A stretch of DNA of 48,413 nt from NCBI GenBank assembly GCA_947466585.1, contig CANIEU010000001.1, forward strand, positions 1 to 48,413, written 5' to 3'. The notes beneath the pieces were generated by a model. That model was not told where the DNA came from, did no database searches, and saw nothing but the letters and a program-made list of their open reading frames with translations. Position numbers and translations under genes: made by a program. Shown in pieces: positions 1 to 9,072 of the stretch. This stretch comes from Fibrobacterota bacterium (lineage in GTDB: Bacteria; Fibrobacterota; Fibrobacteria; UBA11236). The first letter of the stretch is position 1, and each line of letters opens with the position of its first letter.

Positions 1-169
1 GTAGTAGGTAGACGGTAGTAGGTAGACGGTAGTAGGTAGACGGTAGACGGTAGAAAGGGGTGGCTAGTAGATAGTGGTTCGTTGATCTGGACAGGCAAGA
101 AAGCTGTACGATTGTCGCAGAAAAATAGTGCCCTCGTTGTTCTCTACCGTCTACCTACTACCGTCTACC
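1..169. repeat. Heptamer inverted repeat, locus A
   Basis: Positions 1-56 are a tandem array of 7-bp units alternating GTAGGTA and GACGGTA. Positions 143-169 hold the reverse complement of the same units, so the two arms can pair around a spacer of about 85 nt. The spacer start (60-78) contains related GTGGCTA-type units, the unit type of locus F. The array is cut by the window edge. The right arm supplies the last codons and the TAG stop of the FkbM gene. Confidence 0.85.
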
Positions 170-978
170 GTCTCTTTTCTTTCTAAAAGCACCATTGAAT
201 CCCCGGTGAACAAATCCTGTCGCGACAGCGTGGTGTAACCCGCAGGACCCACCAGTTCGTAGAACTCGGGAAGGTGTTCGATTTTGACTTCGATGAACAG
301 GTGTTGAGCCGCGGTGAGCGATTCGGGGGCACCCCGCAACAGCGGCAACTCATGGCCTTCTACATCAACCTTGAACAGGTCTACCGAGCCCACGGAATTC
401 TCGACGCGCCACGCATCAAGAGTTTTGCATTCCACCGGAACGGTGCCGGTCTCGGAGATGCGGTTCAGCACGGAATACCCGTGCGGCGATTCCATGTAGA
501 TCGTGCCCGCACGATCGGAGAGCGCGAGCAAATGTGCCGTGCAGAAACCGTCGAGGCCGTTCGCGGTGAGGTTGCGCCGCAGGCGCTCGTAAGTGCCCGG
601 ATTCGGCTCGAAGAGGTGGATGGCCGCGAAACGTTCCCGACCATATTTGTAAACCAGGAACAAGGTGAACAAACCGATGTTGCCGCCCACGTCGAGCACC
701 ACCGCACCTTTTTCGGGGAGCGGCAGGTTTTCGTCTTCGTCGAAGAACACGGTTTTGATGTTGCCGAGTTCGCCGGTGAACTCTTTGTAAGCGATCGTGA
801 GTCCCGAAAACCGCAGGGTGCGGACCTTGGGTTGCAGCGGGATCTTCAGGGCGATGACGAGTGCGTGGCGGAAGGTGGACCACAAAAAGGTGGCGCGCGA
901 TCCGAAGCCGTCGAAGCGGCCCAAATTGGCGATGAGGCCGACGCCGACCTTGAAAGCATTGGTGTAGAAACCGGACAT
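151..978 (-). CDS. FkbM family SAM-dependent methyltransferase
   Basis: Predicted O-methyltransferase of the FkbM family, which methylates sugars or small metabolites; the substrate cannot be told. The Rossmann SAM site VLDVGGNIG lies near residues 94-102, followed by LFEPNP near 122 (acidic residue for the SAM ribose) and VDVEGHE near 205, all family hallmarks. The length (about 275 residues) is normal. Two ATGs lie six bases apart (984 and 978). I prefer 978 because a TAACTT box (987-992) ends 8 nt before it and no Shine-Dalgarno is visible. The C-terminus reads ETVDGSR followed by TAG, and these codons are the heptamer repeat of locus A, so the tail is repeat-derived. It is divergent from the DUF2007 gene. 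Confidence 0.85.
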   Translation of the reverse strand: MSGFYTNAFKVGVGLIANLGRFDGFGSRATFLWSTFRHALVIALKIPLQPKVRTLRFSGLTIAYKEFTGELGNIKTVFFDEDENLPLPEKGAVVLDVGGNIGLFTLFLVYKYGRERFAAIHLFEPNPGTYERLRRNLTANGLDGFCTAHLLALSDRAGTIYMESPHGYSVLNRISETGTVPVECKTLDAWRVENSVGSVDLFKVDVEGHELPLLRGAPESLTAAQHLFIEVKIEHLPEFYELVGPAGYTTLSRQDLFTGDSMVLLERKETVDGSR

Positions 979-1181
979 GGGCATGCAAGTTAGGCTTTTA
1001 CTCCCGGAATTGGGGAGGGTTTTCAGGAGGGGGATTTGATCGATGTACCCTGTATACCCGGCTCCGCCCGGTTCTCAATGCGGTATATTAGGGATAGGTC
1101 GCCCTCCGGTTTTCCAAATCGGGATGGGTCCGAGAAGAATCTCACGCCACGTTGCCGAATAGCCGGATTGCAGGAGGGTTC

Positions 1182-1598
1182 ATGAATTCTGCCGACTGGA
1201 TCGAAGCCGGAAACTACCCCACACCTATCGTGGCCGCGGTAGCTAAGGCGAAACTGGAGGGGCACGGCATCAATGCGGCACTCTTCGACGCCGAATTGGC
1301 CAACAGCTGGGTCTACACCAACGCCCTCGGGGGGGTGCGGCTGATGGTGGCTCCCGGCGATCTGGAGGCGGCCCGCGACGTTCTTTCGGCCGACGAAAGT
1401 TTGAGTGACGCAGATGCCGCCAACGCCGTTTCCGAAGCGGAGGATATTTTCGGCGCCGATCCCGATTCGTGGTGCCCCGATTGCCACTCAAAGGAAGTCG
1501 ACGTGCGCCGGGAGGCTCCACGAGGGTGGTTGCGGCGCTATTTGAATCCGGGCCCGGCCCTGCATTGCCGCGCCTGCGGAAACTCTTGGAGAGGCTAA
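1182..1598 (+). CDS. DUF2007 domain protein with C-terminal zinc ribbon
   Basis: A 138-residue protein. Residues 1-70 resemble the DUF2007 fold (small ferredoxin-like domain, called a putative signal-transducing protein, role unproven), with the typical pattern of avoiding stale subunits (VAAVAKAKLEGHGI) and the end LMVAPGDLEAARDVL. An acidic linker is followed by CPDC and CRAC pairs that would bind zinc. The start at 1182 is chosen because AGGAGGG (1172-1178) is a strong ribosome binding site. An in-frame upstream start at 1152 would add ten residues without such a site. It sits alone between the FkbM gene and aconitase. Confidence 0.75.
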   Translation: MNSADWIEAGNYPTPIVAAVAKAKLEGHGINAALFDAELANSWVYTNALGGVRLMVAPGDLEAARDVLSADESLSDADAANAVSEAEDIFGADPDSWCPDCHSKEVDVRREAPRGWLRRYLNPGPALHCRACGNSWRG

Positions 1599-1693
1599 GG
1601 TGGGGGTACGGTTGGGGTACGGCGGGGGGAATGCGGGGCTGACCCCCTCCCCCCAAAATTCTATCCTTGAAAAATCACCCGCCGTGCCTGAGC

Positions 1694-1707
1694 CCCTGAA
1701 TTCAGGG
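1694..1707. promoter_or_regulatory. 14-bp perfect palindrome upstream of aconitase
   Basis: CCCTGAATTCAGGG is a perfect inverted repeat ending 28 nt before the aconitase start codon. A dimeric repressor or an RNA hairpin in the leader would both fit. No regulator can be named. Confidence 0.35.
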
Positions 1708-1735
1708 CCTTCCGGCTGATTTCAAGGACTCCCGC

Positions 1736-3985
1736 ATGCAAACCGTCGACGTCAAATCCCTCTACGCCTCGCTTGAAAAATCCCACGCGCACGCCCGCAC
1801 CACCTTGGGCACGCCGTTGACGCTCGCGGAAAAAATCCTTTGGTCCCATATGGACGACAAGAATCAGGGCGCGCTCGTGCGCGGCAAATCCTTCGTGCTG
1901 TTGCGCCCCGATCGCGTTGCCATGCAAGATGCAACGGCACAAATGGCGATTCTCCAGTTCATGCAAGCGGGCAAGCCTCAGGTGGCGGTGCCCACCACGG
2001 TGCACTGCGACCATTTGATCATCGCGCAAGACGGCGCGAACCGCGATCTCGACATCGCAAACCACGCCAACCACGAAGTGTTCGCCTTCCTTGCTTCCGC
2101 CGCAAACAAATACGGCATGGGCTTCTGGAAGCCCGGCTCGGGCATCATCCACCAGGTCGTGCTCGAGAACTACGCCTTCCCCGGCGGCATGATGATCGGC
2201 ACTGATTCTCACACGCCCAATGCGGGCGGACTCGGCATGTTCGCTTCAGGGGTGGGCGGAGGCGACGCCGTCGACGTGATGGTCGGCATGCCGTGGGAAG
2301 TTCTCTACCCCAAGGTCTGCGGCGTGCGCCTTACCGGCAAGCTCAACGGATGGACCTCGGGCAAGGACGTCATTCTCAAGCTTCTCGAAATCCTCACCGT
2401 GAAGGGCGGCACCAACAAGGTGGTCGAGTACTTCGGCCCCGGCGTGGAATCGCTGTCGGCGACCGCGCAGGCGACCATTACCAACATGGGCGCCGAATTG
2501 GGAGCGACCTGCTCGATCTTCCCGTACCACAAGGCCATGGGCGACTACCTGCGTCTCACCCGCCGCGCCGACATCGCCGATCTCGCCGATGCCTACGCAT
2601 CCGCATTGTGCCCCGACGCCGAAGTGACGGGAAATCCGGAAGCCTTCTACGACGAAGTGATCACCATCGACCTCGATACCTTGGAGCCCTACATCGTCGG
2701 ACCGCACAGCCCCGACAAGGCGCGTCCGTTGTCGGCTTTCAAGGCCGAGATCGAGGCCGAAGGTTACCCAGCCGAACTGGGCGCCGCGCTCATCGGTTCC
2801 TGCACCAACTCTTCGTACGAAGATATGGGTCGCTCGGCTTTCGTGGCCACCAGCGCGCTCAAAAACGGCCTCACGCTGAAATCGAAGTTCTATGTGTCCC
2901 CCGGTTCGGAGCAGGTGTTCGACACCGCCCGTCGCGACGGCTATCTCGGCACGCTCGACGCGCTCGGCGCCGTTGTGATGGCCAACGCCTGCGGCCCGTG
3001 CATCGGCCAGTGGAACCGCAAGGACATGCCCGAAGGCGCGAACAGCATCATCACCTCGTTCAACCGCAACTTCCGTGGGCGCAACGACGGCAACAACGCG
3101 ACCCTGGCCTTCATCGCTTCTCCCGAACTGGTGACCGCGTATGCGTTGGCCGGCGACCTGCGCTTCAACCCCATCACCGACAGCCTCACCGCACCCGACG
3201 GCACCACCTTCAAGCTCGCCGCCCCCGTGGCCGACGCGCTGCCGAAGAGCTTCCAGTTCAACGACGGCGGCTTCGTGCCCCCGGCGGCCGACGGCTCGAA
3301 GATCGAAGTGGCCGTGAGCCCCGAAAGCCCGCGTCTGCAGATCCTCGCGCCCTTCGCGAAGTGGGACGGAAAGGATGTCACCGGGGCGCGCGTGCTGGTG
3401 AAAGCCGCCGGCAAGTGCACCACCGACCACATCTCCCCCGCCGGCAAGTGGCTCGCGTTCCGCGGCCATCTCGACAAGATTTCCGACAACGCCTTCCTGG
3501 GCGCGACCAACGCCTTCGCAGGCGAAGGCCGTGGCATCGGCACCGGAGCCAACGTTGTCTCGGGCGAATCCGGCAAAACCTTTTCGGCCATCGCCCGCGA
3601 CTACAAAGCGCGCGGCCTTGGCTGGGTGGTGTTCGGCGAAGAGAACTACGGCGAAGGCAGCTCGCGTGAGCACGCGGCCATGTCGCCGCGCTTCCTCGGC
3701 GGCAAAGCCATCATCGTGAAGAGCTTCGCGCGCATCCACGAGACCAACCTGAAAAAGCAGGGTTTGCTCCCGCTCCACTTCGTCAACGGGACCGATTACG
3801 ACAAGGTGTGCGAAGACGACACGGTGGACGTCACCGGCCTCGCGGACTTCGCCCCCGGCAAAACCCTTACGGTGACGCTGACGCATGGCAACGGCTCGAA
3901 GGATTCCTTCGCGGTGTCGCATACCTTCAACGCGGAGCAAATCGCTTGGTTCAAAGCGGGCGGCGCGCTCAACTTGATGCGCTGA
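1736..3985 (+). CDS. acn: Aconitate hydratase (mitochondrial-type)
   Basis: Citrate to isocitrate interconversion in the TCA cycle, by a [4Fe-4S] enzyme of the cytoplasm. The 749-residue length and motifs match the mitochondrial-type aconitase: VPTTVHCDHLI near 80, GTDSHTPNAGGLGM near 165, cluster ligands in IGSCTNSSYEDM near 355 and ACGPCIGQW near 420, and the swivelling domain KCTTDHISPAGKW near 560 with GEGSSREHAA near 640. The start has AAGGA 8 nt upstream. A 14-bp palindrome lies just before it. A long antisense reading frame covers the gene and is a GC-bias shadow. The gene is monocistronic, with a stem-loop after it (4008-4039). The decarboxylating dehydrogenase at 39111 acts on related organic acids but is unlinked. 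Confidence 0.95.
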   Translation: MQTVDVKSLYASLEKSHAHARTTLGTPLTLAEKILWSHMDDKNQGALVRGKSFVLLRPDRVAMQDATAQMAILQFMQAGKPQVAVPTTVHCDHLIIAQDGANRDLDIANHANHEVFAFLASAANKYGMGFWKPGSGIIHQVVLENYAFPGGMMIGTDSHTPNAGGLGMFASGVGGGDAVDVMVGMPWEVLYPKVCGVRLTGKLNGWTSGKDVILKLLEILTVKGGTNKVVEYFGPGVESLSATAQATITNMGAELGATCSIFPYHKAMGDYLRLTRRADIADLADAYASALCPDAEVTGNPEAFYDEVITIDLDTLEPYIVGPHSPDKARPLSAFKAEIEAEGYPAELGAALIGSCTNSSYEDMGRSAFVATSALKNGLTLKSKFYVSPGSEQVFDTARRDGYLGTLDALGAVVMANACGPCIGQWNRKDMPEGANSIITSFNRNFRGRNDGNNATLAFIASPELVTAYALAGDLRFNPITDSLTAPDGTTFKLAAPVADALPKSFQFNDGGFVPPAADGSKIEVAVSPESPRLQILAPFAKWDGKDVTGARVLVKAAGKCTTDHISPAGKWLAFRGHLDKISDNAFLGATNAFAGEGRGIGTGANVVSGESGKTFSAIARDYKARGLGWVVFGEENYGEGSSREHAAMSPRFLGGKAIIVKSFARIHETNLKKQGLLPLHFVNGTDYDKVCEDDTVDVTGLADFAPGKTLTVTLTHGNGSKDSFAVSHTFNAEQIAWFKAGGALNLMR

Positions 3986-4299
3986 AGAGTCGACCGGAAT
4001 CCGCGATCCGACGCGCCGCTCGGTAAGGGAGCGCGTCGGGAAGTCCCCCTGCGTCGGCGTGGGGTCCCGAAAACCGAGTCGATCACGGGGATTTCCGATC
4101 CCTTTCGGTAGAATCACGTCACCCGTTGAGCAAATTCACACTTGTCCCCACCGGGACGGCGCTTTTCATCAGCCAGAAAACCCGGTTTCCCTTATATTGC
4201 GCGTAGTGTTTTTGCTGATGATTTTCGATGATGATTTTCGATGATGGTGTTTCCTGATCTTGTTTCCTGAGGTTGTTTCCTGATTTCGGAAGGTTGTCC
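3986..4299 (+). other. Intergenic region with stem-loop and 13-bp tandem repeats
   Basis: No gene is seen. A 9-bp perfect stem CCGACGCGC (4008-4016) pairs with 4031-4039 across a 14-nt loop and could end aconitase transcription, though no T-run follows. A TATATT hexamer at 4193-4198 is a possible -10 box for the next gene. From about 4209 to 4286 the leader consists of six degenerate 13-bp units: three of the form TTTCGATGATGAT, then three of the form GTTTCCTGATCTT. Confidence 0.6.
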
Positions 4300-6186
4300 A
4301 TGTCACGTTTCGCGCCGCTCTCCCACCGCCCTTCCGCCGCAACCCTGGTCACTCTCCTGATTTCCATTTTCACGGTGAATGCCCTCCATGCAGCCACAGT
4401 GCCCTCGACCGTGCATCCGAACTGGACCAAGATCGAATTGCGACCAGCGGGTTTTCAACCGCAGGTTTCCGGTTTGGCGTTTCTTTCCGATGGCCGTATG
4501 GTGATCTCGAACTGGGATACCACACGCGGGCGCGGGGATAATGTGACCGAGACCGTACGCGCCTACAGTGGCAAGGTTTACGTCGTCTCCGGCGTGCTCG
4601 GAAACGCACCGTCGGTCACGATCGACACAATCGCACGCGGCTTGGAAGACATCATGGGGCTTGCGGTGGTGAACGATACCATCTACGTCTCGGGCGGCAA
4701 CACCATCGTCCGTCTGAACCGCACGGACAACAATGGTCTCGTCACGCGCGTCGACACGATTTTCATCCTTCCCGGCACTCCCGCCGACGGATCGACCGAC
4801 TCGCTCAAACCCCGGCATGGCAGTCAGGAGTACCTCAACGGTTTGCTTTACCGAAACGGAAAATTCTACGTCAGCCCTTCGTCGGTGGACCCCATCGGTA
4901 CCCTTCAGGGCAACCCTCAGGTCAGTCCCTATCGCGGCACGCTTCTCGAAGTGACGCCCGGAAACGGTACTACCAACAAACTTGGAAGCTTCCATATCGT
5001 GGCCAACGGCATTCGCGCAGCCTCGGGCTTAGGATTCGGGCCCGACGGGCTTCCCTGCCAGTCGGACAACCAAGGCGAATGGCTGCCCAGCAGTAAATTG
5101 GTTTGCGTACAGGAAGGGAAATTCTACGGCGCGAAAAAATCGGGCGGCATAGCCGCGGCGTATTATACGCCCTGGGACAACCTCACCGAAACCCCGCCTA
5201 CGGTGTGGGCCGTGCACAATGAAATTTCCAACTCGCCCACTGCCCCGCTCATGATGCCCTCTGGTCCCTACGCGGGCCAAATGCTCATGGGCGATGTGCG
5301 TTGGGGCGGCATCCAACGCTACTTTCTCGAGAAGAATGCACAAGGCAACCTGCAGGGGGCTGTGTTTGTTTTCACGGGTGGTCTCGAGGCGGGCGTGTTT
5401 CGTATGGCGATCGGTCCCGATTCCATGCTCTACGTCGGCATGCTCGGCGGCCGCAACGACGCCGACGGTTACCCCAAGAGCCAAAACAGTTCGACGCGCG
5501 TCGATTTCGGACTCGCGAAGCTGCGTTTCAACAGCGGAACTCCCGCTTTTGAAATGCTGGCGGTTCGTTCGCGACCGACCGGATTCGAAATCGAATTCAC
5601 CAAGCCCGTCGATACCACGGTGGCGAAACTCACCTCGAGTTATACCGTGCAAAGCTATTACATGACCCCGTCCAGCTCGTACGGCGGAGGCAACAAAACG
5701 GGTTCGAAAACCCTCACCCCGAAATCCATTCAGTTTTCGCCCGACCGCCGCAAGGTCTTTCTCGCGCTGGACAGCCTCGTGCCTTCCACGCCGACGCAAA
5801 TGCGCGTGGTTTATTTCAAGCTCAACAGCTACAAGTCCGAAAACAACGACACGACCTGGGCCAAGGAAGCTTGGTATACTCTCAACGCATTCGGCACGGG
5901 TAACCCGTTCGATCCGCCCCTTTCCATTTCTGCGGGTCGGTCGCAGAACGCAGCGGCTTCCGATGTGCGCTGGCGGGTGCGGGAAGGCACGCTCACGTTA
6001 CACGTCCCTACCGCAGGTTCTTACTCCGTGAATCTGCGCGACGTGCAGGGCAGGCATCTCGCCTCCTTCCGCGGTGACGGTTCTCAAGAACAAACCTTCG
6101 CTGTGCAGGGGATTTCCGCACGCTTCGCCTTCATGGAGGTGCGGGGCAAAGGCCTCCGGTTCGCTAGCTGGGTGGAGTTGCGCTGA
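4300..6186 (+). CDS. Secreted beta-propeller protein with C-terminal sorting-like tail
   Basis: A 628-residue exported protein. A signal peptide spans residues 1-31 (hydrophobic LVTLLISIF, cleavage after ALHA). The body has repeated blade-like strands (GLAFLSDGRMVI, GLAVVNDTIYV, GLGFGPDGL, MAIGPDSMLYVG), as in glucose/sorbosone dehydrogenase-like propellers, but I see no PQQ site to prove catalysis. Residues about 425-540 form an Ig-like linker domain shared with the protein at 42290. The last 75 residues form a beta-sandwich tail (LRDVQGRHLASF) like type IX sorting domains. The start is set by GGAAGG 7 nt upstream of ATG 4300. It belongs to a group of six tailed exported proteins in this window; substrate unknown. 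Confidence 0.8.
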   Translation: MSRFAPLSHRPSAATLVTLLISIFTVNALHAATVPSTVHPNWTKIELRPAGFQPQVSGLAFLSDGRMVISNWDTTRGRGDNVTETVRAYSGKVYVVSGVLGNAPSVTIDTIARGLEDIMGLAVVNDTIYVSGGNTIVRLNRTDNNGLVTRVDTIFILPGTPADGSTDSLKPRHGSQEYLNGLLYRNGKFYVSPSSVDPIGTLQGNPQVSPYRGTLLEVTPGNGTTNKLGSFHIVANGIRAASGLGFGPDGLPCQSDNQGEWLPSSKLVCVQEGKFYGAKKSGGIAAAYYTPWDNLTETPPTVWAVHNEISNSPTAPLMMPSGPYAGQMLMGDVRWGGIQRYFLEKNAQGNLQGAVFVFTGGLEAGVFRMAIGPDSMLYVGMLGGRNDADGYPKSQNSSTRVDFGLAKLRFNSGTPAFEMLAVRSRPTGFEIEFTKPVDTTVAKLTSSYTVQSYYMTPSSSYGGGNKTGSKTLTPKSIQFSPDRRKVFLALDSLVPSTPTQMRVVYFKLNSYKSENNDTTWAKEAWYTLNAFGTGNPFDPPLSISAGRSQNAAASDVRWRVREGTLTLHVPTAGSYSVNLRDVQGRHLASFRGDGSQEQTFAVQGISARFAFMEVRGKGLRFASWVELR

Positions 6187-6222
6187 CCCGAAACTAGTCC
6201 GATATTTTTCAATTAAGCATCC

Positions 6223-6258
6223 AAAAAGGGTCGATATCTGCGGAGTCGGCCCTTTTTT
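6223..6258 (+). terminator. Rho-independent terminator after beta-propeller gene
   Basis: AAAAAGGG (6223-6230) pairs with CCCTTTTTT (6250-6258) around a 19-nt loop, with the T-run at the 3' end. Confidence 0.55.
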
Positions 6259-6480
6259 CGAGCCTTCGTCCTATCTGAACGTTCATTTATTTTAGAACCA
6301 TGCGCGCCCGGGATCCCCTCAAGGAAAAAGCCTACCTGGAACGGGAACCTTCGCGCTGAACGAACGACTCCTCAATCAAACGCTTGAGTTGACCCTCAAG
6401 GCACGGACACCAGAGTCAGCGCCTGCACCTGCAGATCCTGCCAGGCCTGCACCCCGAAATACACAACAAGGAAAGTCGAA
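6259..6480 (+). other. Intergenic leader before MFS gene
   Basis: No recognisable gene. A 20-codon reading frame begins with ATG at 6300 and ends at 6359; it could be a leader peptide but has no clear ribosome binding site. Nothing else stands out. Confidence 0.3.
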
Positions 6481-7728
6481 ATGACGCACGCCCCCGAAAA
6501 GAAACCGGTCCACGTTTTTACGGGCTATCAAAAGTTCGTGATTGCGCTGCTGGCGTTCCTGCAATTCACCATCATCCTCGACTTCATGATCCTTTCGCCT
6601 CTGGGCGCGATCCTGATGCACGATCTCTCCATCCCCACCGCGCACTTCGGTTGGGCCGTGTCGATTTATGCCTTCAGCGCCGGTACCTCGGGCCTGCTGG
6701 CGGCGGGTTTCGCCGACCGCTTCGACCGCAAAAAACTTTTGCTGTTCTTCTACAGCGGATTCATTCTGGGAACCTTTCTGTGTGGCATCGCCCCCAACTA
6801 CCCCATGCTGCTGGCGGCGCGCATGGTCACGGGACTGTTCGGCGGTGTGGTCGGATCGATTGCCATGGCGATCTCGGTGGACCTGTTTCCCCTATCGGTG
6901 CGCGGCCGCGTGATGGGCTTCATTCAGGCGGCCTTCGCGGCGAGTCAAGTGCTCGGCATCCCGCTCGGCCTTTACCTCTCCAATCTGTGGGGTTGGCATG
7001 CGCCCTTCTTGATGATCGCCGGCGTCGGCGCCGCAGCGGGCTTCGCCATCATGTTCTACCTGAGACCTGTAACTGCGCACCTGCAATTGCAGGCGCAGCC
7101 GAACCCGTTCCGGCACTTGTTCCACACCGTCTCCAAGGCGCGGTATCTGCAAGGGTTTGCCGCCACGACCCTGCTCGTCACTGGCGGCTTCATGCTCATG
7201 CCCTTCGGCAGTGCTTTTACCGTAAACAACATGGGCATTCCGTTTCATAAACTCCCGACCATCTACATGGTCACGGGATTGTTCGCGATCCTGGTCGGCC
7301 CGCTGGCTGGCAAACTCAGCGACAACATCGGCAAGTATGCGGTGTTCTGCGGAGGCACGATACTCAGCATGTTGATGGTGTTCATTTACACCCACCTCGG
7401 CAACACGCCGCTTTGGCTGGTGATTGTGGTGAACGTGGTGTTATTCATCGGCGTCTCGTCGCGCATGGTACCTTCGCAGGCGTTGATGTCGGCCGTTCCG
7501 GATGCCGCCGACCGCGGGGCCTACATGGCCGTGAACGCATCGATCCAGCAATTTTCGGGCGGCATCGCCGCGGGTTTGGCTGGCCTGATCGTGGTGCAAA
7601 CCTCTACCGGCAAATTGGAGCACTACGACATTTTGGGGTATGTGGTGATGGGAGCCATGACGCTCACCATGGGCATGCTGTACTTCATCCATCGGAGCAT
7701 CCAGCGCCGGGGATTCAAGACCGCATGA
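6481..7728 (+). CDS. MFS transporter, AraJ/drug-efflux-like
   Basis: A 415-residue inner-membrane protein with about 12 predicted helices and no long loops, as in the 12-TM major facilitator family. The loop 2-3 signature is GFADRFDRKKLLLFF (residues about 75-89), and the end of the first half carries LSVRGRVMGFIQAAFAASQVLGIPLG (about 140-165), typical of AraJ/YdhP-type efflux proteins. The substrate cannot be inferred. The ribosome binding site AAGGAAA lies 6 nt upstream. It follows a terminator and precedes the dihydroorotate dehydrogenase by about 80 nt. Confidence 0.85.
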   Translation: MTHAPEKKPVHVFTGYQKFVIALLAFLQFTIILDFMILSPLGAILMHDLSIPTAHFGWAVSIYAFSAGTSGLLAAGFADRFDRKKLLLFFYSGFILGTFLCGIAPNYPMLLAARMVTGLFGGVVGSIAMAISVDLFPLSVRGRVMGFIQAAFAASQVLGIPLGLYLSNLWGWHAPFLMIAGVGAAAGFAIMFYLRPVTAHLQLQAQPNPFRHLFHTVSKARYLQGFAATTLLVTGGFMLMPFGSAFTVNNMGIPFHKLPTIYMVTGLFAILVGPLAGKLSDNIGKYAVFCGGTILSMLMVFIYTHLGNTPLWLVIVVNVVLFIGVSSRMVPSQALMSAVPDAADRGAYMAVNASIQQFSGGIAAGLAGLIVVQTSTGKLEHYDILGYVVMGAMTLTMGMLYFIHRSIQRRGFKTA

Positions 7729-7808
7729 ACCGTTTGAAAAACCCGTAAAAAGCGGCTCTTTGGGGCGGTTGCCTGACCGTGTCGGCCGCTCTATCTATCT
7801 TGCACCCC

Positions 7809-9005
7809 GTGGATCAACCTTTCGCGTCCCCCCCTACGACAGACACCGCTCCCGCGGTGCGGGATTACGATTATTCCGTCACCTGGGGCGACCGTTTCCT
7901 CGAACTCATCAAGCGCGCCGTTCCCAATGAGGAAAAGCGCCACCACGCCCTCGCCCGGTACGCGCGCTTCCTGTCCCTGTTTCCGCCGCATTACGTCGTT
8001 CCCGGAGCCTTGGAGAAGACCCTGCGATTCCATGACCGCAGCCTGCCCATCCAGCTTGGTGCGCCCATCCTGCTGGCGGCGGGCGGCAACAAAACCGCTG
8101 AGCATCTACCCGCCTTCGCAGAGCTCGGTTTCGGAGGCGTCACCGCCGGTTCCGCAACGTTGAAGGCCTGGGAGGGGAATCCCTTCCGACCGCGCGTGCG
8201 CCTGCTTCCGCTCGACCGCGCGATGCAGAACTCCATGGGCCTCAACAATCCCGGCATCGAAGCCATCGCCCGTCAAGTGGATGTTTCCCTTGGGCGCTGC
8301 CATCGCCGCAAGATGGCTATCGGCATCAGCGTCACCGACACGCCGGGAGTGACGGACCACGACCGTATCCTCGTCGAAATCGAGGCCACATTCCGGCGCG
8401 CCTATGGTGTGGCCGATTACGTGGAGCTCAACCTCAGCTGCCCCAACACCGGAACGGCGCGACTCGACCTCGACACGGTACTGATGGCGCGCATCCTCGA
8501 CCATGTGATGCAACTGCGCAAAAACCTTGTTCCGCGCAAGGCCGTGTTCGTGAAGCTTTCTCCCGACATGGGGATGAAAACCCTCGACGCCGTGCTACAG
8601 GTCGTCTCCGATGCCGGCATCACGGGACTCGTGCTCTTCAACACCTTCCCCGGCGACAAAGGCAAATTCCTGCGTCTCAAAACACCAGCGGCTGAAGTGG
8701 AACCCTTGACGGTTTCGGGCAGCAAGGGCGGCATTTCCGGTCGCATCTTGTATCAAAACACCCTGCCGGCCATCCGTTTCATCCGGTCGCAGCTGCCGCA
8801 CTTCACCCTCATCGCCAGCGGCGGCATCGATCATGGCGCGAAGGTGCTGGATCTGCTCGAGGCCGGTGCAGACGCTGTGCAGGCCTACACGGTGCTGGCT
8901 TACCGGTGGAATGCCATTCGCACGATGAACAAGGAATTGCTCGCTGCCATGCGCGCCAAGGGCCTGACCACGCTCGACGGCTACGCACCGTGGAAGAGGG
9001 ATTAG
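7809..9005 (+). CDS. pyrD: Dihydroorotate dehydrogenase (PyrD-like)
   Basis: Oxidises dihydroorotate to orotate in pyrimidine synthesis, using FMN. The N-terminal helical extension (about 60 residues) and the run AGGNKTAEHLPAFAELGFG, then NSMGLNNPG, ISGR and ASGGI, resemble the membrane-associated class 2 enzymes. However, the catalytic loop reads LNLSCPNTG, with the Cys usual in class 1 enzymes where class 2 has Ser. A GTG start at 7809 is chosen because TATCTT (7796-7801) ends 7 nt before it and there is no Shine-Dalgarno; an earlier in-frame GTG at 7779 is the alternative. TTGCCT at 7769-7774 is a possible -35. The gene ends at the heptamer hairpin of locus B. Confidence 0.85.
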   Translation: MDQPFASPPTTDTAPAVRDYDYSVTWGDRFLELIKRAVPNEEKRHHALARYARFLSLFPPHYVVPGALEKTLRFHDRSLPIQLGAPILLAAGGNKTAEHLPAFAELGFGGVTAGSATLKAWEGNPFRPRVRLLPLDRAMQNSMGLNNPGIEAIARQVDVSLGRCHRRKMAIGISVTDTPGVTDHDRILVEIEATFRRAYGVADYVELNLSCPNTGTARLDLDTVLMARILDHVMQLRKNLVPRKAVFVKLSPDMGMKTLDAVLQVVSDAGITGLVLFNTFPGDKGKFLRLKTPAAEVEPLTVSGSKGGISGRILYQNTLPAIRFIRSQLPHFTLIASGGIDHGAKVLDLLEAGADAVQAYTVLAYRWNAIRTMNKELLAAMRAKGLTTLDGYAPWKRD

Positions 9006-9011
9006 GAAAAG

Positions 9012-9069
9012 GTCGGAAGTCGGAAGCAAAAGTCCTTTTAATCTCCTGTGTTCTCTTCCGACTTCCGAC
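9012..9069. repeat. Heptamer inverted repeat, locus B
   Basis: GTCGGAAGTCGGAAG (9012-9026), two GTCGGAA units plus one base, is perfectly inverted at 9055-9069 across 28 nt. It lies in the 67-nt gap between convergent genes and may act as a bidirectional terminator. Both flanking stop codons are TAG. Confidence 0.85.
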
Positions 9070-9072
9070 TTT

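Noticed and set aside
2246-4117. Long open frame antisense to aconitase (over 600 codons)
   Set aside because: It lies opposite a fully conserved enzyme, has no recognisable domain and a His/Arg/Gly-rich composition typical of GC-rich shadow frames.
6300-6359. Short gene of 20 codons before the MFS transporter
   Set aside because: No ribosome binding site, no recognisable motif and too short to support; kept only as a remark on the leader.
9012-9069. Terminal inverted repeats of a small insertion sequence
   Set aside because: The arms enclose only 28 nt and no transposase is near; the other loci enclose at most about 85 nt without coding capacity.
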